This document shows positions 25,590-34,371 of a stretch of DNA of 64,000 nucleotides, in pieces. The position numbers and the translations under genes were made by a program. The notes beneath the pieces are model-generated. The model had not been told where the DNA came from. It saw nothing but the letters and a program-made list of their open reading frames with translations, and searched no databases. The first letter of the stretch is position 1. Each line of letters begins with the position of its first letter. The DNA comes from Prevotella nigrescens (GTDB lineage: Bacteria; Bacteroidota; Bacteroidia; Bacteroidales; Bacteroidaceae): the NCBI RefSeq assembly GCF_031191185.1, contig NZ_CP133464.1, positions 503,799 to 567,798 on the forward strand, read 5' to 3'.

Positions 25590-26864
25590 ATGAAACCGAG
25601 AAACAAATTTGAAAAGGCGGTTTTGGAACAAAGCAAGCATCTTCGCCCGATAACCAAGCAACAAAGCAGATGGGCTTTCCGTGAGTGTATAGACCACTTT
25701 GCCTACCGCCTGCCCAAAGGTCGCACCACTTGTATGGATTGTGGGCATAGTTGGACAATGGAAAAGCCAACGGACATCTGCACCTGCCCCCATTGCAGGG
25801 CAAAGTTGCTGGTCAGGGAAACCTTTGAGCGTAAATTGCAGCAGAAGCGATATTTCACTACGCTTACCGCTTGCGGAGAGTACCAAGTATTACGTATGTT
25901 CCTCCTCGTGGCTGAAATGGAGAAAGGCTGCAAGGCTGAACACTATGTGCTTGAAATCGGGCAGTATTGGTGGAATGCACAAGGACGGAAAGCATTGGTT
26001 GCCATACAACGTATATTGGGACATTATGTTGATACATTTTCCTTTTGTGCTCCTATGGCAATCCGCAACGATAACGAAGCCTACCAATATGCAGCCTATT
26101 CGCAGATATATCCTAAGTTCAAGGTTACAGACACACTCCGCAGGAATGGTTTCAAGAATGATTTTCACGATATAGCCCCGACAACACTCATTTCGGCATT
26201 GCTTTCTGACAGCCGTGTAGAAACATTGATGAAAGCAGGACGGATTGAACATTTGCGCTATTTTCTCAATAGCCCTCGAGACTTTGACAGTTACTGGAAG
26301 TCCTACAAGATAGCCAACCGAAGCGGATATGAAATAACCGACATTTCTCTATGGTGCGACTATGTGGACACACTCCGCAGATTGGACAAAGACACTCACA
26401 GCCCGAAATACCTTTGTCCTGCCAACCTCAGAGCCGAACACGACTGCAGACACGAGGAACTTCTCAGACTGCGTGAAAGGGAGGAGATAGAACAGAAGCA
26501 GCAGAAGGCAATCGAAGATGAAAAACGTTTCCGAGAACTTAAATCCAAGTTCTTTGGCATCGCTTTCACGGACGGCACTATCCAAGTCCACGTATTGGAG
26601 AGCGTGCAGGAACATTTGGAAGAAGGTGTATCAATGCACCATTGCGTATTTTCTAATGCATACTACCTTAAGGAGGACTCCCTTATCCTCTCGGCTACCA
26701 TTGAAGGCAAGCGAATAGAGACCATTGAAGTATCATTACGAACTTTGGAAGTGGTGCAAAGTCGTGGGATATGCAACAAGAACACAGAATACCACGAACA
26801 GATAGTAAATCTTGTCAATGCCAATCGAGGTCTTATAAGCCGAAGAATGAAAGCAACAGCATAA
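25590..26864 (+). CDS. pcfJ: PcfJ-like protein
   Basis: A 424-residue PcfJ-family protein. The N-terminal part has a zinc ribbon, CMDCGHSW and CTCPHCRAKL (about residues 46-70), then a beta/alpha region (VLRMFLLVAEMEKG). A central helical region and a charged coiled-coil (LREREEIEQKQQKAIEDEK) precede the signature C-terminal domain EGVSMHHCVFSNAYY...SATIEGKRIETIEVSL. The VSMHHCV motif is the hallmark of PcfJ. Start at MKPRNKFEKAV rather than five codons earlier inside pcfK. Function unknown; it possibly binds nucleic acid through the zinc ribbon. Confidence 0.85.
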   Translation: MKPRNKFEKAVLEQSKHLRPITKQQSRWAFRECIDHFAYRLPKGRTTCMDCGHSWTMEKPTDICTCPHCRAKLLVRETFERKLQQKRYFTTLTACGEYQVLRMFLLVAEMEKGCKAEHYVLEIGQYWWNAQGRKALVAIQRILGHYVDTFSFCAPMAIRNDNEAYQYAAYSQIYPKFKVTDTLRRNGFKNDFHDIAPTTLISALLSDSRVETLMKAGRIEHLRYFLNSPRDFDSYWKSYKIANRSGYEITDISLWCDYVDTLRRLDKDTHSPKYLCPANLRAEHDCRHEELLRLREREEIEQKQQKAIEDEKRFRELKSKFFGIAFTDGTIQVHVLESVQEHLEEGVSMHHCVFSNAYYLKEDSLILSATIEGKRIETIEVSLRTLEVVQSRGICNKNTEYHEQIVNLVNANRGLISRRMKATA

Positions 26865-26891
26865 AGTATGAACCATTAAATTATCAGAGAT

Positions 26892-27146
26892 ATGAAAGCA
26901 GAGATAGAAAACATCATCTATAACTATGCGGACGAGATACCGCATATTCTCATTAGGGTTATTAATGCAATAACCCTATCCGACACCAAAGAGGAGTTAA
27001 GGGCGGCTATCAACAAAATAGCCAAAGAAACGGAGCTTGACAAGTTCTTTGCCTATGGCTATGGCGCACATCACTTTTGGCTCACACATCGCAAATTATC
27101 TAATGGAGAGCCAAAGGAATACAGATTATTAAAAGTTGAATTTTAA
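26892..27146 (+). CDS. Small hypothetical ICE protein
   Basis: An 84-residue protein, helical in the first half (AEIENIIYNYADEIPHILIRV, then ELRAAINKIAKETELD), ending FAYGYGAHHFWLTHRKLSN. The aromatic YGYGAHHFW stretch looks like a conserved site, but no family is known to me. It is 27 bases after pcfJ and 4 before the next gene. Confidence 0.6.
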   Translation: MKAEIENIIYNYADEIPHILIRVINAITLSDTKEELRAAINKIAKETELDKFFAYGYGAHHFWLTHRKLSNGEPKEYRLLKVEF

Positions 27147-27150
27147 GATT

Positions 27151-27384
27151 ATGAAGAAGAAAGTTTACAGAGTACGGACACAATACATCTTCGAAGGAGT
27201 GTTTGATTTGGTTGCGGAGAGTAAGGAAGAAGCACGGCAAAAAGTCCTGCAAGATTGTGGGTTGGTTATGGGTGGAAGTATTCACAGCACTTTACCCGAT
27301 GATGAAATAAATTGGGCTTTTGACAAACACCCCAACAAACGAATAGACAGAATAACGAAAGTGCAAAAATATCCTTCTGAATAA
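27151..27384 (+). CDS. Small hypothetical ICE protein
   Basis: A 77-residue protein starting MKKKVYRVRTQYIFEGVFDL, with a beta-strand start, a helix rich in Glu (AESKEEARQKVLQDCG) and a C-terminal WAFDKHPNKRIDRITKVQ. The layout resembles small DpnD/PcfM-like domains (V.V..V...F...AES.EEA...V), which is tentative. It is last in the left module and is followed by a strong terminator. Confidence 0.6.
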   Translation: MKKKVYRVRTQYIFEGVFDLVAESKEEARQKVLQDCGLVMGGSIHSTLPDDEINWAFDKHPNKRIDRITKVQKYPSE

Positions 27385-27390
27385 TAGTAA

Positions 27391-27425
27391 AAGCCACGCA
27401 AACCGAAAATTTGCGTGGCTTCTTT
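27391..27425 (+). terminator. Strong rho-independent terminator of the pcfK-pcfJ operon
   Basis: AAGCCACGCAAA, a 7-nt loop, TTTGCGTGGCTT, then CTTTT: a 12-bp perfect stem with a U-rich tail, just after the last small gene. Confidence 0.92.
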
Positions 27426-27531
27426 TCTTTCTCTTTGAACGAGTAGGCGACCAAAGAAAAGAAGCAAAAGAAAGTCGCAAAAACTTTTTGTTATACTTGA
27501 AGTTTTCTTGAAAAAGTTATTGCCAGGTAAG

Positions 27532-28305
27532 CTACATAAAATTATTTATAAGTTCTTTGTATTCCTCCTGTCTTTCTTTAACAACAAAAAATTCTATAAA
27601 TTCCAACAATGCAGTCTTAAAATGTTCTTGATTTATTTTTAATAAACTAGTGGAAGCGTTAGTTGAAGTATTTAAATCTAGTATGCAATCAAAATCCGCT
27701 ATAATGTATTCAATTTCATCATTTAATGGATTTACCCTAAAGAAGAATGCGTCTGAGTATAATTCGATCTTATAAGAAGTTGCCTTTTCCAAATCTTTTT
27801 GGGAACTGCTACAAAAGGATTTAAGATTACTTATACACTGTATCTTATTGTTATAGACTTTACCTTCAGCACCAATAGCAATCTTTTTCTTCCGCATTTG
27901 TTCAACAATCTCATCAGATTCATTTGATCGAATCATTTTGAAAATACAACTAAAGTCAAACTCTTTGCATTGTTCACGTTCCAAGGGAGTAAGACTTTCA
28001 GAATTAATGTACTTTAGAAATACATCTCCACAATTCTGGTAATTTCTAATGGTATTAGGACTCACAAAATATCCTTTTGACGTATCAGCATTTAAATCCT
28101 CTGCTTCAATTTCATTATCATTTACTTTAACATACCTATTCAGAGTTGGTAAACCAGCTTTGAATACAAGGTCATAAGTTGCAATATTGGCATCTACATT
28201 TCTGCCATGCTTTCTGACAACGGATTTTTCTTGACCATTATCACTTGTTGAAATCCGCTCTACTCTCCAATGGGCTCCTTTACCTATTATATCTATTGGT
28301 ATCAT
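27532..28305 (-). CDS. Orphan kinase-like protein (ICE cargo, uncertain family)
   Basis: A 257-residue protein, AT-rich unlike its neighbours and oriented opposite to the genes before it. The chain reads like a minimal protein-kinase/phosphotransferase fold. It shows a G-loop-like GKGAHWRVERI, a strand with Lys (SVVRKHG), a hinge (LPTLNRYVKVNDNEIEAEDL), a possible catalytic Asp in ELYSDAFFFRV and a metal-binding-like Asp in EYIIADFDCIL. These positions are my alignment by eye; the usual HRD and DFG are not exact, so it could be a pseudokinase or unrelated. It has no partner gene and its own leader region (28306-28473). A role in defence, resistance or regulation is possible but unsupported. 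Confidence 0.45.
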   Translation of the reverse strand: MIPIDIIGKGAHWRVERISTSDNGQEKSVVRKHGRNVDANIATYDLVFKAGLPTLNRYVKVNDNEIEAEDLNADTSKGYFVSPNTIRNYQNCGDVFLKYINSESLTPLEREQCKEFDFSCIFKMIRSNESDEIVEQMRKKKIAIGAEGKVYNNKIQCISNLKSFCSSSQKDLEKATSYKIELYSDAFFFRVNPLNDEIEYIIADFDCILDLNTSTNASTSLLKINQEHFKTALLEFIEFFVVKERQEEYKELINNFM

Positions 28306-28473
28306 CGCAAAATAAGTTGACTACATCCTAATAAAATATTTTTATACAACTAAATATATGTCGCTATATCTAATTTTAGCAAATTTACTCATTCATAGCG
28401 AAAAATGCGAATAAAACGGTAAGAAAATGCCCTTGCAGGCGAATAAAATTTAAGGGAAGCATACTTCGTGAAG

Positions 28474-28983
28474 TCAGGGAATATAAAATAAGGCAAACTC
28501 CACTTGTCGCCGTTTGACTAACCCACTCAAAACTTTTCCTTTGTACCGGCAGAACGAAACATACTCTCGATAGAAGTTCCTGTCTCCAGCCTCTATCTTT
28601 CGTAGCAGCCTACTCTTGGGGTGCTTTCCATAACCAAGCAATCGCCCCACACCCACATTATAGGCAAGTAGGCTGAGTAGCAGTGCATCCTTACCATAGC
28701 CTTTGAAGTGTTCAAAGCATTTCCAAAGGTCGGCACGAAGCAGGGAGTCTGCCTGCCGTTCCGTCATATCTGCCGTAAAGTGCTCTCTCCGTTGCAGCTG
28801 ATGTCCATATCCAACATACGGATAATTCTTCCAGCCGTGCAGTCCCTCAAAGTATTTCACAACAACTACTGCACGCTCAAAAGGTGGCAAGTCTGTTAGC
28901 CGCACCCTGCGCTGAGCAAGGGTCGGCTGACAGAACAGGCAGAATACACAAAGTAAAATGAAAGAATTTATCGTTCGCATCAA
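28474..28983 (-). CDS. Lysozyme-like protein of the transfer operon (GH24)
   Basis: A 169-residue exported protein with signal peptide MRTINSFILLCVFCLFCQPTLAQ written in part (RTINSFILLCVFCLFCQPT). The mature part carries the phage-lysozyme pattern: catalytic Glu in KYFEGLHGWKNYPYVGYGHQ, later LLLSLLAYNVGVGRLL and a basic tail. It would locally cut peptidoglycan so that the conjugation channel can be assembled. It is the last gene of the transfer operon, 8 bases after traQ. M2 (28980) is an equally likely start. Confidence 0.8.
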   Translation of the reverse strand: MMRTINSFILLCVFCLFCQPTLAQRRVRLTDLPPFERAVVVVKYFEGLHGWKNYPYVGYGHQLQRREHFTADMTERQADSLLRADLWKCFEHFKGYGKDALLLSLLAYNVGVGRLLGYGKHPKSRLLRKIEAGDRNFYREYVSFCRYKGKVLSGLVKRRQVEFALFYIP

Positions 28984-28991
28984 TTACGTTC

Positions 28992-29450
28992 TTAGTGGCG
29001 AGAAGATGCAGGCTTGTCCTTGCCCTCTTCTCGCTCGTTATTGAAACTAAAGGTCAGCTGCTGAACCCTGCCGAAACTATCCTCCACATATACATCAATT
29101 GTCTGGCGGTCGGCTGACAGAGAAGTGTAGTACAAGCGGAACACATCTTTTGTCAACGGATAACGGTCGTTAGGCTTGAATACCGTACCATTATCCATCC
29201 TCAACATTCCTTTGCCATCGGGTTGGAAGTATCGGATGGTGTAACGGGTATCGGAAAAGTCACCGCCCCGTTTCAGTGTGCAGCGTATCTCAGCCGTCTG
29301 CCCCCTTATGATGTCCTTCTGAACCGGCATTGTTTCCACCGTAAACGGATAAGACTGCTGAATATCCAAATCCCTATCACAAGCAGATAGGCAAAACACG
29401 GCAAGGGTCAGCACACCCATTACCCATATCGTATTCAATATCTTCTTCAT
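28992..29450 (-). CDS. traQ: Conjugative transfer protein TraQ (DUF3872 lipoprotein)
   Basis: A 152-residue protein with a lipoprotein signal peptide (VLTLAVFCLSACDRD, lipobox LSAC). The mature part is a beta-rich DUF3872 domain (GQTAEIRCTLKRGGDFSDT, YFQPDGKGMLRMDNG, VEDSFGRVQQLTFSFNN). Placed between traO and the lysozyme, it matches TraQ of CTnDOT-type elements. Probably an outer-membrane or periplasmic component; mechanism unknown. Only 12 bases separate it from traO, so no traP primase is present in its usual slot. Confidence 0.85.
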   Translation of the reverse strand: MKKILNTIWVMGVLTLAVFCLSACDRDLDIQQSYPFTVETMPVQKDIIRGQTAEIRCTLKRGGDFSDTRYTIRYFQPDGKGMLRMDNGTVFKPNDRYPLTKDVFRLYYTSLSADRQTIDVYVEDSFGRVQQLTFSFNNEREEGKDKPASSRH

Positions 29451-29462
29451 CTTTTCTTCTAC

Positions 29463-30053
29463 TTAAAAGTTAAACCTTAGTCCTGCTGAAACAGCAGGAC
29501 GAAAACGATGCACGTCCGTTCCAAATAGGAAACGTCCCTGCGCCTTTACAAGAAAGATAACCCTGTCCGTAAGGAACACTTCCACCGAGCCATGCACGGC
29601 ACCGCCATAGACAAAGCGGGAATGGTCGAGCAGTGTTGCCCCATCGGGCAGCAGTTTTTTGTCTTCGTTCAACTGCTCATAGCCACCCAAGGCGGATATG
29701 CCACTATAGAGAAACACGTTCTTACCTCTGTCGGAGAGAACAGGGTGCATATAGCCCACCTGCAAGAGTGCATCCTTGAGTTTTACGTTATAACTTCTGT
29801 ACAGCATATTCTGCTGTTCATACTCTGCCATAACAAAGGTATAATTCTCACGACCCAAATATCGGGTGAGTGATACTCCCATTCCGAAATTGTCAGCAGC
29901 AAGGAACTTTTCTCCCTTGATAAGGGGAACACTGCCCAAGACCTCTATTCCCCTTTGCTTGGGTATCAGTCGCTGTGCCTGCGATGGCAGACTGAAAGTC
30001 ATGGCCACCGCAACGCATGCTGTCAGAATGATATTGTTCATCTTCATCACCAT
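29463..30053 (-). CDS. traO: Conjugative transfer protein TraO
   Basis: A 196-residue protein with a signal peptide (IILTACVAVAMTFSLPSQAQ) followed by an eight-strand beta-barrel-like sequence ending in PAVSAGLRFNF, a C-terminal Phe as in outer-membrane proteins. It matches TraO of Bacteroidales ICEs by position and pattern. It overlaps the traN stop by 7 bases; starts at M3 or M5 are possible. It likely forms part of the outer-membrane end of the mating channel. Confidence 0.85.
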   Translation of the reverse strand: MVMKMNNIILTACVAVAMTFSLPSQAQRLIPKQRGIEVLGSVPLIKGEKFLAADNFGMGVSLTRYLGRENYTFVMAEYEQQNMLYRSYNVKLKDALLQVGYMHPVLSDRGKNVFLYSGISALGGYEQLNEDKKLLPDGATLLDHSRFVYGGAVHGSVEVFLTDRVIFLVKAQGRFLFGTDVHRFRPAVSAGLRFNF

Positions 30054-30997
30054 TTCAGTTTGAGGTTATCAATCTTCTTTGCCAACTGCAGGTCTTCTGC
30101 CGTTACATGGAAGGTCAGTGTACGACCGCCATTTCTCTCATAGAGCGTCACTTCAAGCTGCTTGTCTTCTGCAAGAGAAAACTGCTCGAGCGCAAACACA
30201 GCATGTTCACTACCCATGCCACGCACCTGCATCACCTGGTTATAGGCACGAAGTGGCAGCAATACTTGCTCCTGTATGGCCGTACGCTTTGCCATCTTCT
30301 TATCCACCACCTTAAAGGTGATAAAATCCACAGAGTACGGCATATTCGTACCGTTTTCCATACGAGTGTGGAAATACAGCAAGCCGTTATGGGCATACAA
30401 ACCACGAAGCAGGAACTTCATACCAAACTGCTGTGCACCGATGTGCTTAATGCAGCGTCTGTCGTTCTGATAGATGGTCTGCATCATCAGCTTTACTAAT
30501 ACGGGCGACTCATTGCCGAGTTCCTTAAAATAGATGTCGGCACGATTGCTTGGCAGCCTGCCTTCTGTCGTAGAAAGAAAGTCTTTCATCTCGATACTTA
30601 ACTTTTCCGGTTCATCGGCATATTTTACATTAAAAGCATAAAATGAGCCGTCCTCACAGATGACGCTCATATTGGTCTCTGTCTCAAAGTCCTTCACCGA
30701 AGCCTTTACACGCAGTACGTTCTCTGCATCCTCCGCCTTCCCTGCAATGATGTTCTGTGAACCTAAGTCTACATAGCGAATGGCAGAAGGGAAGATAAGA
30801 TGCACGGTCTTGTCAAAGGTAACGTCAAGACCATACGGAAGTACGACACGCCCCGTTGGAATAGCACGGCTCATACCTTGAAAAAGCTCTCCCGAAGTAA
30901 GCGGACGGCTTGGTGTCAAACCATCATTGTTTTCCTGTGCTGTGGCTGTTGCTCCCACCATGGCAAGCATAGCCATTGATAAAATAAATTTCTTCAT
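30047..30997 (-). CDS. traN: Conjugative transfer protein TraN (DUF4138)
   Basis: A 316-residue periplasmic protein with signal peptide KKFILSMAMLAMVGATATAQ. The mature domain has LPYGLDVTFDKTVHLIFPS, VDLGSQNIIAGKAEDAEN and a VirB9-like strand-rich body with FDVKYADEP-type segments (here FNVKYADEPEKL). In CTnDOT-type systems TraN is the VirB9-like partner of TraM in the core channel. It lies 49 bases after traM and overlaps traO. Confidence 0.9.
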   Translation of the reverse strand: MKKFILSMAMLAMVGATATAQENNDGLTPSRPLTSGELFQGMSRAIPTGRVVLPYGLDVTFDKTVHLIFPSAIRYVDLGSQNIIAGKAEDAENVLRVKASVKDFETETNMSVICEDGSFYAFNVKYADEPEKLSIEMKDFLSTTEGRLPSNRADIYFKELGNESPVLVKLMMQTIYQNDRRCIKHIGAQQFGMKFLLRGLYAHNGLLYFHTRMENGTNMPYSVDFITFKVVDKKMAKRTAIQEQVLLPLRAYNQVMQVRGMGSEHAVFALEQFSLAEDKQLEVTLYERNGGRTLTFHVTAEDLQLAKKIDNLKLKW

Positions 30998-31046
30998 TGT
31001 TCCTTTTTTATTTGATGTTATTTTTTACTTATCATTTTCGATTGTT

Positions 31047-32318
31047 TTATTTGGACTGAACCAAGAAAAGGCGGTAGCCACCCTTGAGCGTTACCTTGAC
31101 GGTGCGCAGTTTCTTCTGAAGCAGCTGACTTGCACCCTGCATCACCCCACGGGCAGCCTCGGAGATAATCTGGTCCTTGGCAGAGGAAGCGAAGGTAAAG
31201 GATGTACCCATTGAACCGCCGATGTTCGCCCCGACTTCCTTAAGCGCATTGATGTCCTCCGAACCTGGTATATACACACCCTCCTGTCCGTCCATGTCGT
31301 ATGCCGAGAGCTTGACGCCTATGATATGTTCGTCCACCTCAATGCTTTTGACAAGCAGGTGCATACGGTTACCTTCTATCTTGGCGACGGCTATCAGTCG
31401 GCTTTGTCGTGGAATGTGCAACCCCTGTACCTTAGCAGTTTCAAGCAGACGGAGCACGACATTATCGCCCTCTTTGAGCGTCGTTGTCCTGTCCACCACC
31501 ACTTTGAGTGTGTTGCGCATCGTGGGTGCAGCCGTGCTTGCGAGCGAGTGGAAGCCCAAGTTGCGTGCTTTCGTGCCATACTCCTTGATGAAGTCAGCGT
31601 CGCTCATCGGCTGCCCCAGTGAGGACACTACCTGTTTGCGTTCCGCCAAGATTTCCATTGCAGGCAAGTCGGCCGAACCTCCGCTTATATTACTGCCCAT
31701 ACTCTGACCTTTGTTCGTTGCCGTTTGCCCTTTACCCTCGGTAAAGTCATTACCCAAAGATGGTGCAGCTGCAGAAGCCTTGGGAAGATACCTCGCTGCC
31801 ATCTGATAGCTCTTTTCCATCAAGGCAAGCTGTCGTTTCTCTTCATTGTCCTCCCTGCTGTCTTTGGCAGAGAGTTCCTTTTTAAGGTTATCTATCTCCG
31901 AACGCAGGGCTTCACGCTCCTGCTCGTGCGGGTCGGGAGCGTAAAAGGAGTTCAAGAGGCGATTGTTCTCCTCATAGCGATGCATGGAGCTTTCTATCTT
32001 TGCCGTAGAAGCAGCTGTCTCTGCACGCTGCGCCTCTGATGGAGCAGTGTTCTGGGTGAAATAGTCCGATAGTCTGCCCATCTCCTCACGGGTCTGTTCC
32101 TCCTCGTGTGCCTTGTCGCCTAATTCATAGGCTTTGAGCTTGTTTTCGGTGAGCTTTTCCGTCGTTGCCTGCGGGATGCTGTCATTGAGTCCCTGCTCCG
32201 CTGCAGTCTTATCCTTGCCCGAAGGCGCGAAGATAAACCACATCGAGAGGGCAAACAGCAGTCCCAGTCCTCCGAAGACCAAGCCTTTCTTCATTTGTTC
32301 TTTCTGTTTATTATCCAT
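31047..32318 (-). CDS. traM: Conjugative transfer protein TraM (VirB10-like)
   Basis: A 423-residue inner-membrane protein. Start at MDNKQKEQMKKG; the extra 17 codons upstream lie in traL. One transmembrane segment (GLVFGGLGLLFALSMWFIF, about residues 11-30) is followed by a coiled-coil/disordered linker (residues about 60-230, ALRSEIDNLKKELSAKD). The C-terminal beta domain (TLKEGDNVVLRLLETAKV, IPRQSRLIAVAKIEGNRM) is the VirB10-like part that bridges the periplasm. It overlaps traL by 8 bases. Confidence 0.9.
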   Translation of the reverse strand: MDNKQKEQMKKGLVFGGLGLLFALSMWFIFAPSGKDKTAAEQGLNDSIPQATTEKLTENKLKAYELGDKAHEEEQTREEMGRLSDYFTQNTAPSEAQRAETAASTAKIESSMHRYEENNRLLNSFYAPDPHEQEREALRSEIDNLKKELSAKDSREDNEEKRQLALMEKSYQMAARYLPKASAAAPSLGNDFTEGKGQTATNKGQSMGSNISGGSADLPAMEILAERKQVVSSLGQPMSDADFIKEYGTKARNLGFHSLASTAAPTMRNTLKVVVDRTTTLKEGDNVVLRLLETAKVQGLHIPRQSRLIAVAKIEGNRMHLLVKSIEVDEHIIGVKLSAYDMDGQEGVYIPGSEDINALKEVGANIGGSMGTSFTFASSAKDQIISEAARGVMQGASQLLQKKLRTVKVTLKGGYRLFLVQSK

Positions 32319-32613
32319 TTTCCTTGATTGTTTGATGATGTTGTAGGTAAAAATTGCCGTGTAACTCATGTAAAGTGCTGTCCGTCCGTATCGGACTGTC
32401 CGTCAGCTTTCCCGTGGGAATGGGTAGTTTCTCCTTCTTTGGAGGAAGGAAGAACTGCGCTATCATCCAAAGCGAGCAGAGCAGATAGATGAAACTCAGC
32501 CCATAGACGATTTCCTTTCTCTGCCTTATCGTGAGCCGTTCACACCGATGGCGGAGCCACAGGTGAAAGCGCAGATAGTGACGTGAGAGTAAAAAGTTTC
32601 TTTTCCTTGCCAT
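32311..32613 (-). CDS. traL: Conjugative transfer protein TraL (DUF3989)
   Basis: A 100-residue basic N-terminus (MARKRNFLLSRHYLRFHLWL) followed by a single transmembrane helix (IVYGLSFIYLLCSLWMIAQFF, trimmed: VYGLSFIYLLCSLWMIAQFF) and a short periplasmic tail. It sits 4 bases after traK and overlaps traM, matching TraL in CTnDOT-type operons. Small inner-membrane channel component; function unknown. Confidence 0.85.
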   Translation of the reverse strand: MARKRNFLLSRHYLRFHLWLRHRCERLTIRQRKEIVYGLSFIYLLCSLWMIAQFFLPPKKEKLPIPTGKLTDSPIRTDSTLHELHGNFYLQHHQTIKENG

Positions 32614-32617
32614 AGCC

Positions 32618-33241
32618 TTATCGTTTATAAGTCTGTATGTCCCTGTTCTCCTTGACGAGGAAGTTCTCCATCAGGAAGCCTTGCGGGTTGTTGTCCGAAC
32701 GGACAGAGTTCTGCAGCGTGCAGGTCGTAACAAGACTGCGCTCTGTAACGTTGCTCTGACGGACGATAAACTCCCGTGCATAAGTCGTTACCGTATAAGG
32801 GTAAGTATTGAAGTTGCAGTGGATAGAGTCCACCTCTATGCGCTGATTGACATTGCCCGATATGGCACGGTTATAATAGCCCTTCTCTGCCAAGTCCTTG
32901 TAATAGTTGAAAGCCGACTTGTCACACAGTACGAAGGCACGTTCCATGTTCTTCTCAATGGCATCCTTGTCAGGCGCAATGGTGAAGAACAGCTCATGGA
33001 AGCGACGTACATGCTCCCTTGCCTCTACGGGACGATTACGACTTGCATCCTGACTGAGGGCAAGCATGAGCGACTTTCCCTGGTCAAGCACATAGATTTT
33101 CTCCCGCTGCTCCTTAGCGAAACTGTACGAGGCATAGAGGGCATAACCACTTACTGCCACGCAGACGATGGCAAAGACAAAGGCGTAGAGCCTTATCTGT
33201 CTGAATGAGGTCTCGATATTACCAAGTGATTTGAATTCCAT
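32618..33241 (-). CDS. traK: Conjugative transfer protein TraK (VirB8-like)
   Basis: A 207-residue protein starting MEFKSLGNIETSFRQIRLYA, the typical TraK opening. It has one N-terminal transmembrane helix (AFVFAIVCVAVSGYALYAS, residues about 20-38) and a periplasmic NTF2-like domain containing REHVRRFHELFFTIAPD, KDLAEKGYYNRAISGN and YAREFIVRQSNVTERSL. TraK is the VirB8-like scaffold of the inner-membrane complex. It lies 50 bases after traJ and 4 before traL. Confidence 0.92.
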   Translation of the reverse strand: MEFKSLGNIETSFRQIRLYAFVFAIVCVAVSGYALYASYSFAKEQREKIYVLDQGKSLMLALSQDASRNRPVEAREHVRRFHELFFTIAPDKDAIEKNMERAFVLCDKSAFNYYKDLAEKGYYNRAISGNVNQRIEVDSIHCNFNTYPYTVTTYAREFIVRQSNVTERSLVTTCTLQNSVRSDNNPQGFLMENFLVKENRDIQTYKR

Positions 33242-33291
33242 TTCTTTTTCCTTTTATAGCTGTTGATTAATTAAGCATAGTTGCTTGATTT

Positions 33292-34335
33292 CTATTTTCC
33301 TTTGAGCAGTGCACCCTTGATACGTCCACCGACATTGCCGATAACCGACCCGGCACCTGCTGCGGCATATCTTCCGCCCGTGTAGGCACTTTGTGCACCG
33401 CGCTGTGCAGCTTGATTGACATTGCGACCATAAGAGCCGATACCGCCTCCTGCTTCGATAATCCAGCCTGCAACGGTGGGAACGCAGAAGTAACCCACGA
33501 TACCGATAAGGAAGAAGACGATGTAGTACCACGTCCCCGAATCAGGCAGGTAGTTGGGGTCACTGAGCGCTTCGATGTCCTTCTGTACCATCAGCACCTG
33601 TATCTTCGTAAGCAGTGCCGTAAGGATAGAACTGACAGGCAGCCACAGGTAGACAGAGATATAGCGTGAGAACCAAGCCGTGAGCGAACCTGCAAGACCG
33701 TCCCATACGGCTATGCCGAAGACAATCGGGCCGAGGATGGAAAGGACGATGAGCATGAACGTGCGCAGCGTGTCGATGATAAGCCCTGCGGCATGGAACA
33801 GCAGCTCCATGAGGTCGTGCACCATTTTCATCACCCACTGCTTGGTCTGATAGGCAGCACGCTCGGCATACATACCCGCTATCGTCACGGCATCTTCAGG
33901 TCCGATGATACCCATTTCCTCTATCTTTTGGTCGAACTTCTCGTTGGATACCAAGTAGGCTGTTTCGGGATTGCGCAGGTAGGCTTCCTCCTGCAGACGG
34001 TTACGCTTGGCGGTAAGCTCCGCCAAGTTGGTCTCCTGCTGATGCACCATGCTTTCCGTTCCCTGCACTACGGGCGAGAGAACGGCATTCATCGTACCCA
34101 GTACGACTGTCGGGAAGAACATGATGCAGAAACCCAAGACAAAGGGACGGAGAAGGGGAAAGACGTCTATCGCCTCGGCACGGGCTATGGAAGCCCATAC
34201 CCGAAGGGCAATATAAAAGAGTGCACCCAAGCCCGCAATACCCTTGGCAATGCCCGTCATCTGGGCACAGAGCGGCATCATCTCATCATAGGTGGAGCGG
34301 AGCAGCTCATGTAAACTGGCAAAATCCATAAGCAA
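33292..34335 (-). CDS. traJ: Conjugative transfer protein TraJ (VirB6-like)
   Basis: A 347-residue polytopic inner-membrane protein opening with MDFASLHELLRSTYDEMMPL (M3, 34329, is the usual start). Hydrophobic segments lie at about residues 30-45, 75-100, 195-225 (LIIDTLRTFMLIVLSILGPI), 233-260 and 270-300 (YYIVFFLIGIVGYFCVPTV). A Gly/Ala-rich tail ends KGALLKGK. It is a TraJ-type VirB6-like channel subunit. Position between traI and traK is canonical. Confidence 0.9.
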   Translation of the reverse strand: MLMDFASLHELLRSTYDEMMPLCAQMTGIAKGIAGLGALFYIALRVWASIARAEAIDVFPLLRPFVLGFCIMFFPTVVLGTMNAVLSPVVQGTESMVHQQETNLAELTAKRNRLQEEAYLRNPETAYLVSNEKFDQKIEEMGIIGPEDAVTIAGMYAERAAYQTKQWVMKMVHDLMELLFHAAGLIIDTLRTFMLIVLSILGPIVFGIAVWDGLAGSLTAWFSRYISVYLWLPVSSILTALLTKIQVLMVQKDIEALSDPNYLPDSGTWYYIVFFLIGIVGYFCVPTVAGWIIEAGGGIGSYGRNVNQAAQRGAQSAYTGGRYAAAGAGSVIGNVGGRIKGALLKGK

Positions 34336-34371
34336 AAGTTTTTTATGAAAGTTCTTTTTTATTCTGTAGAT

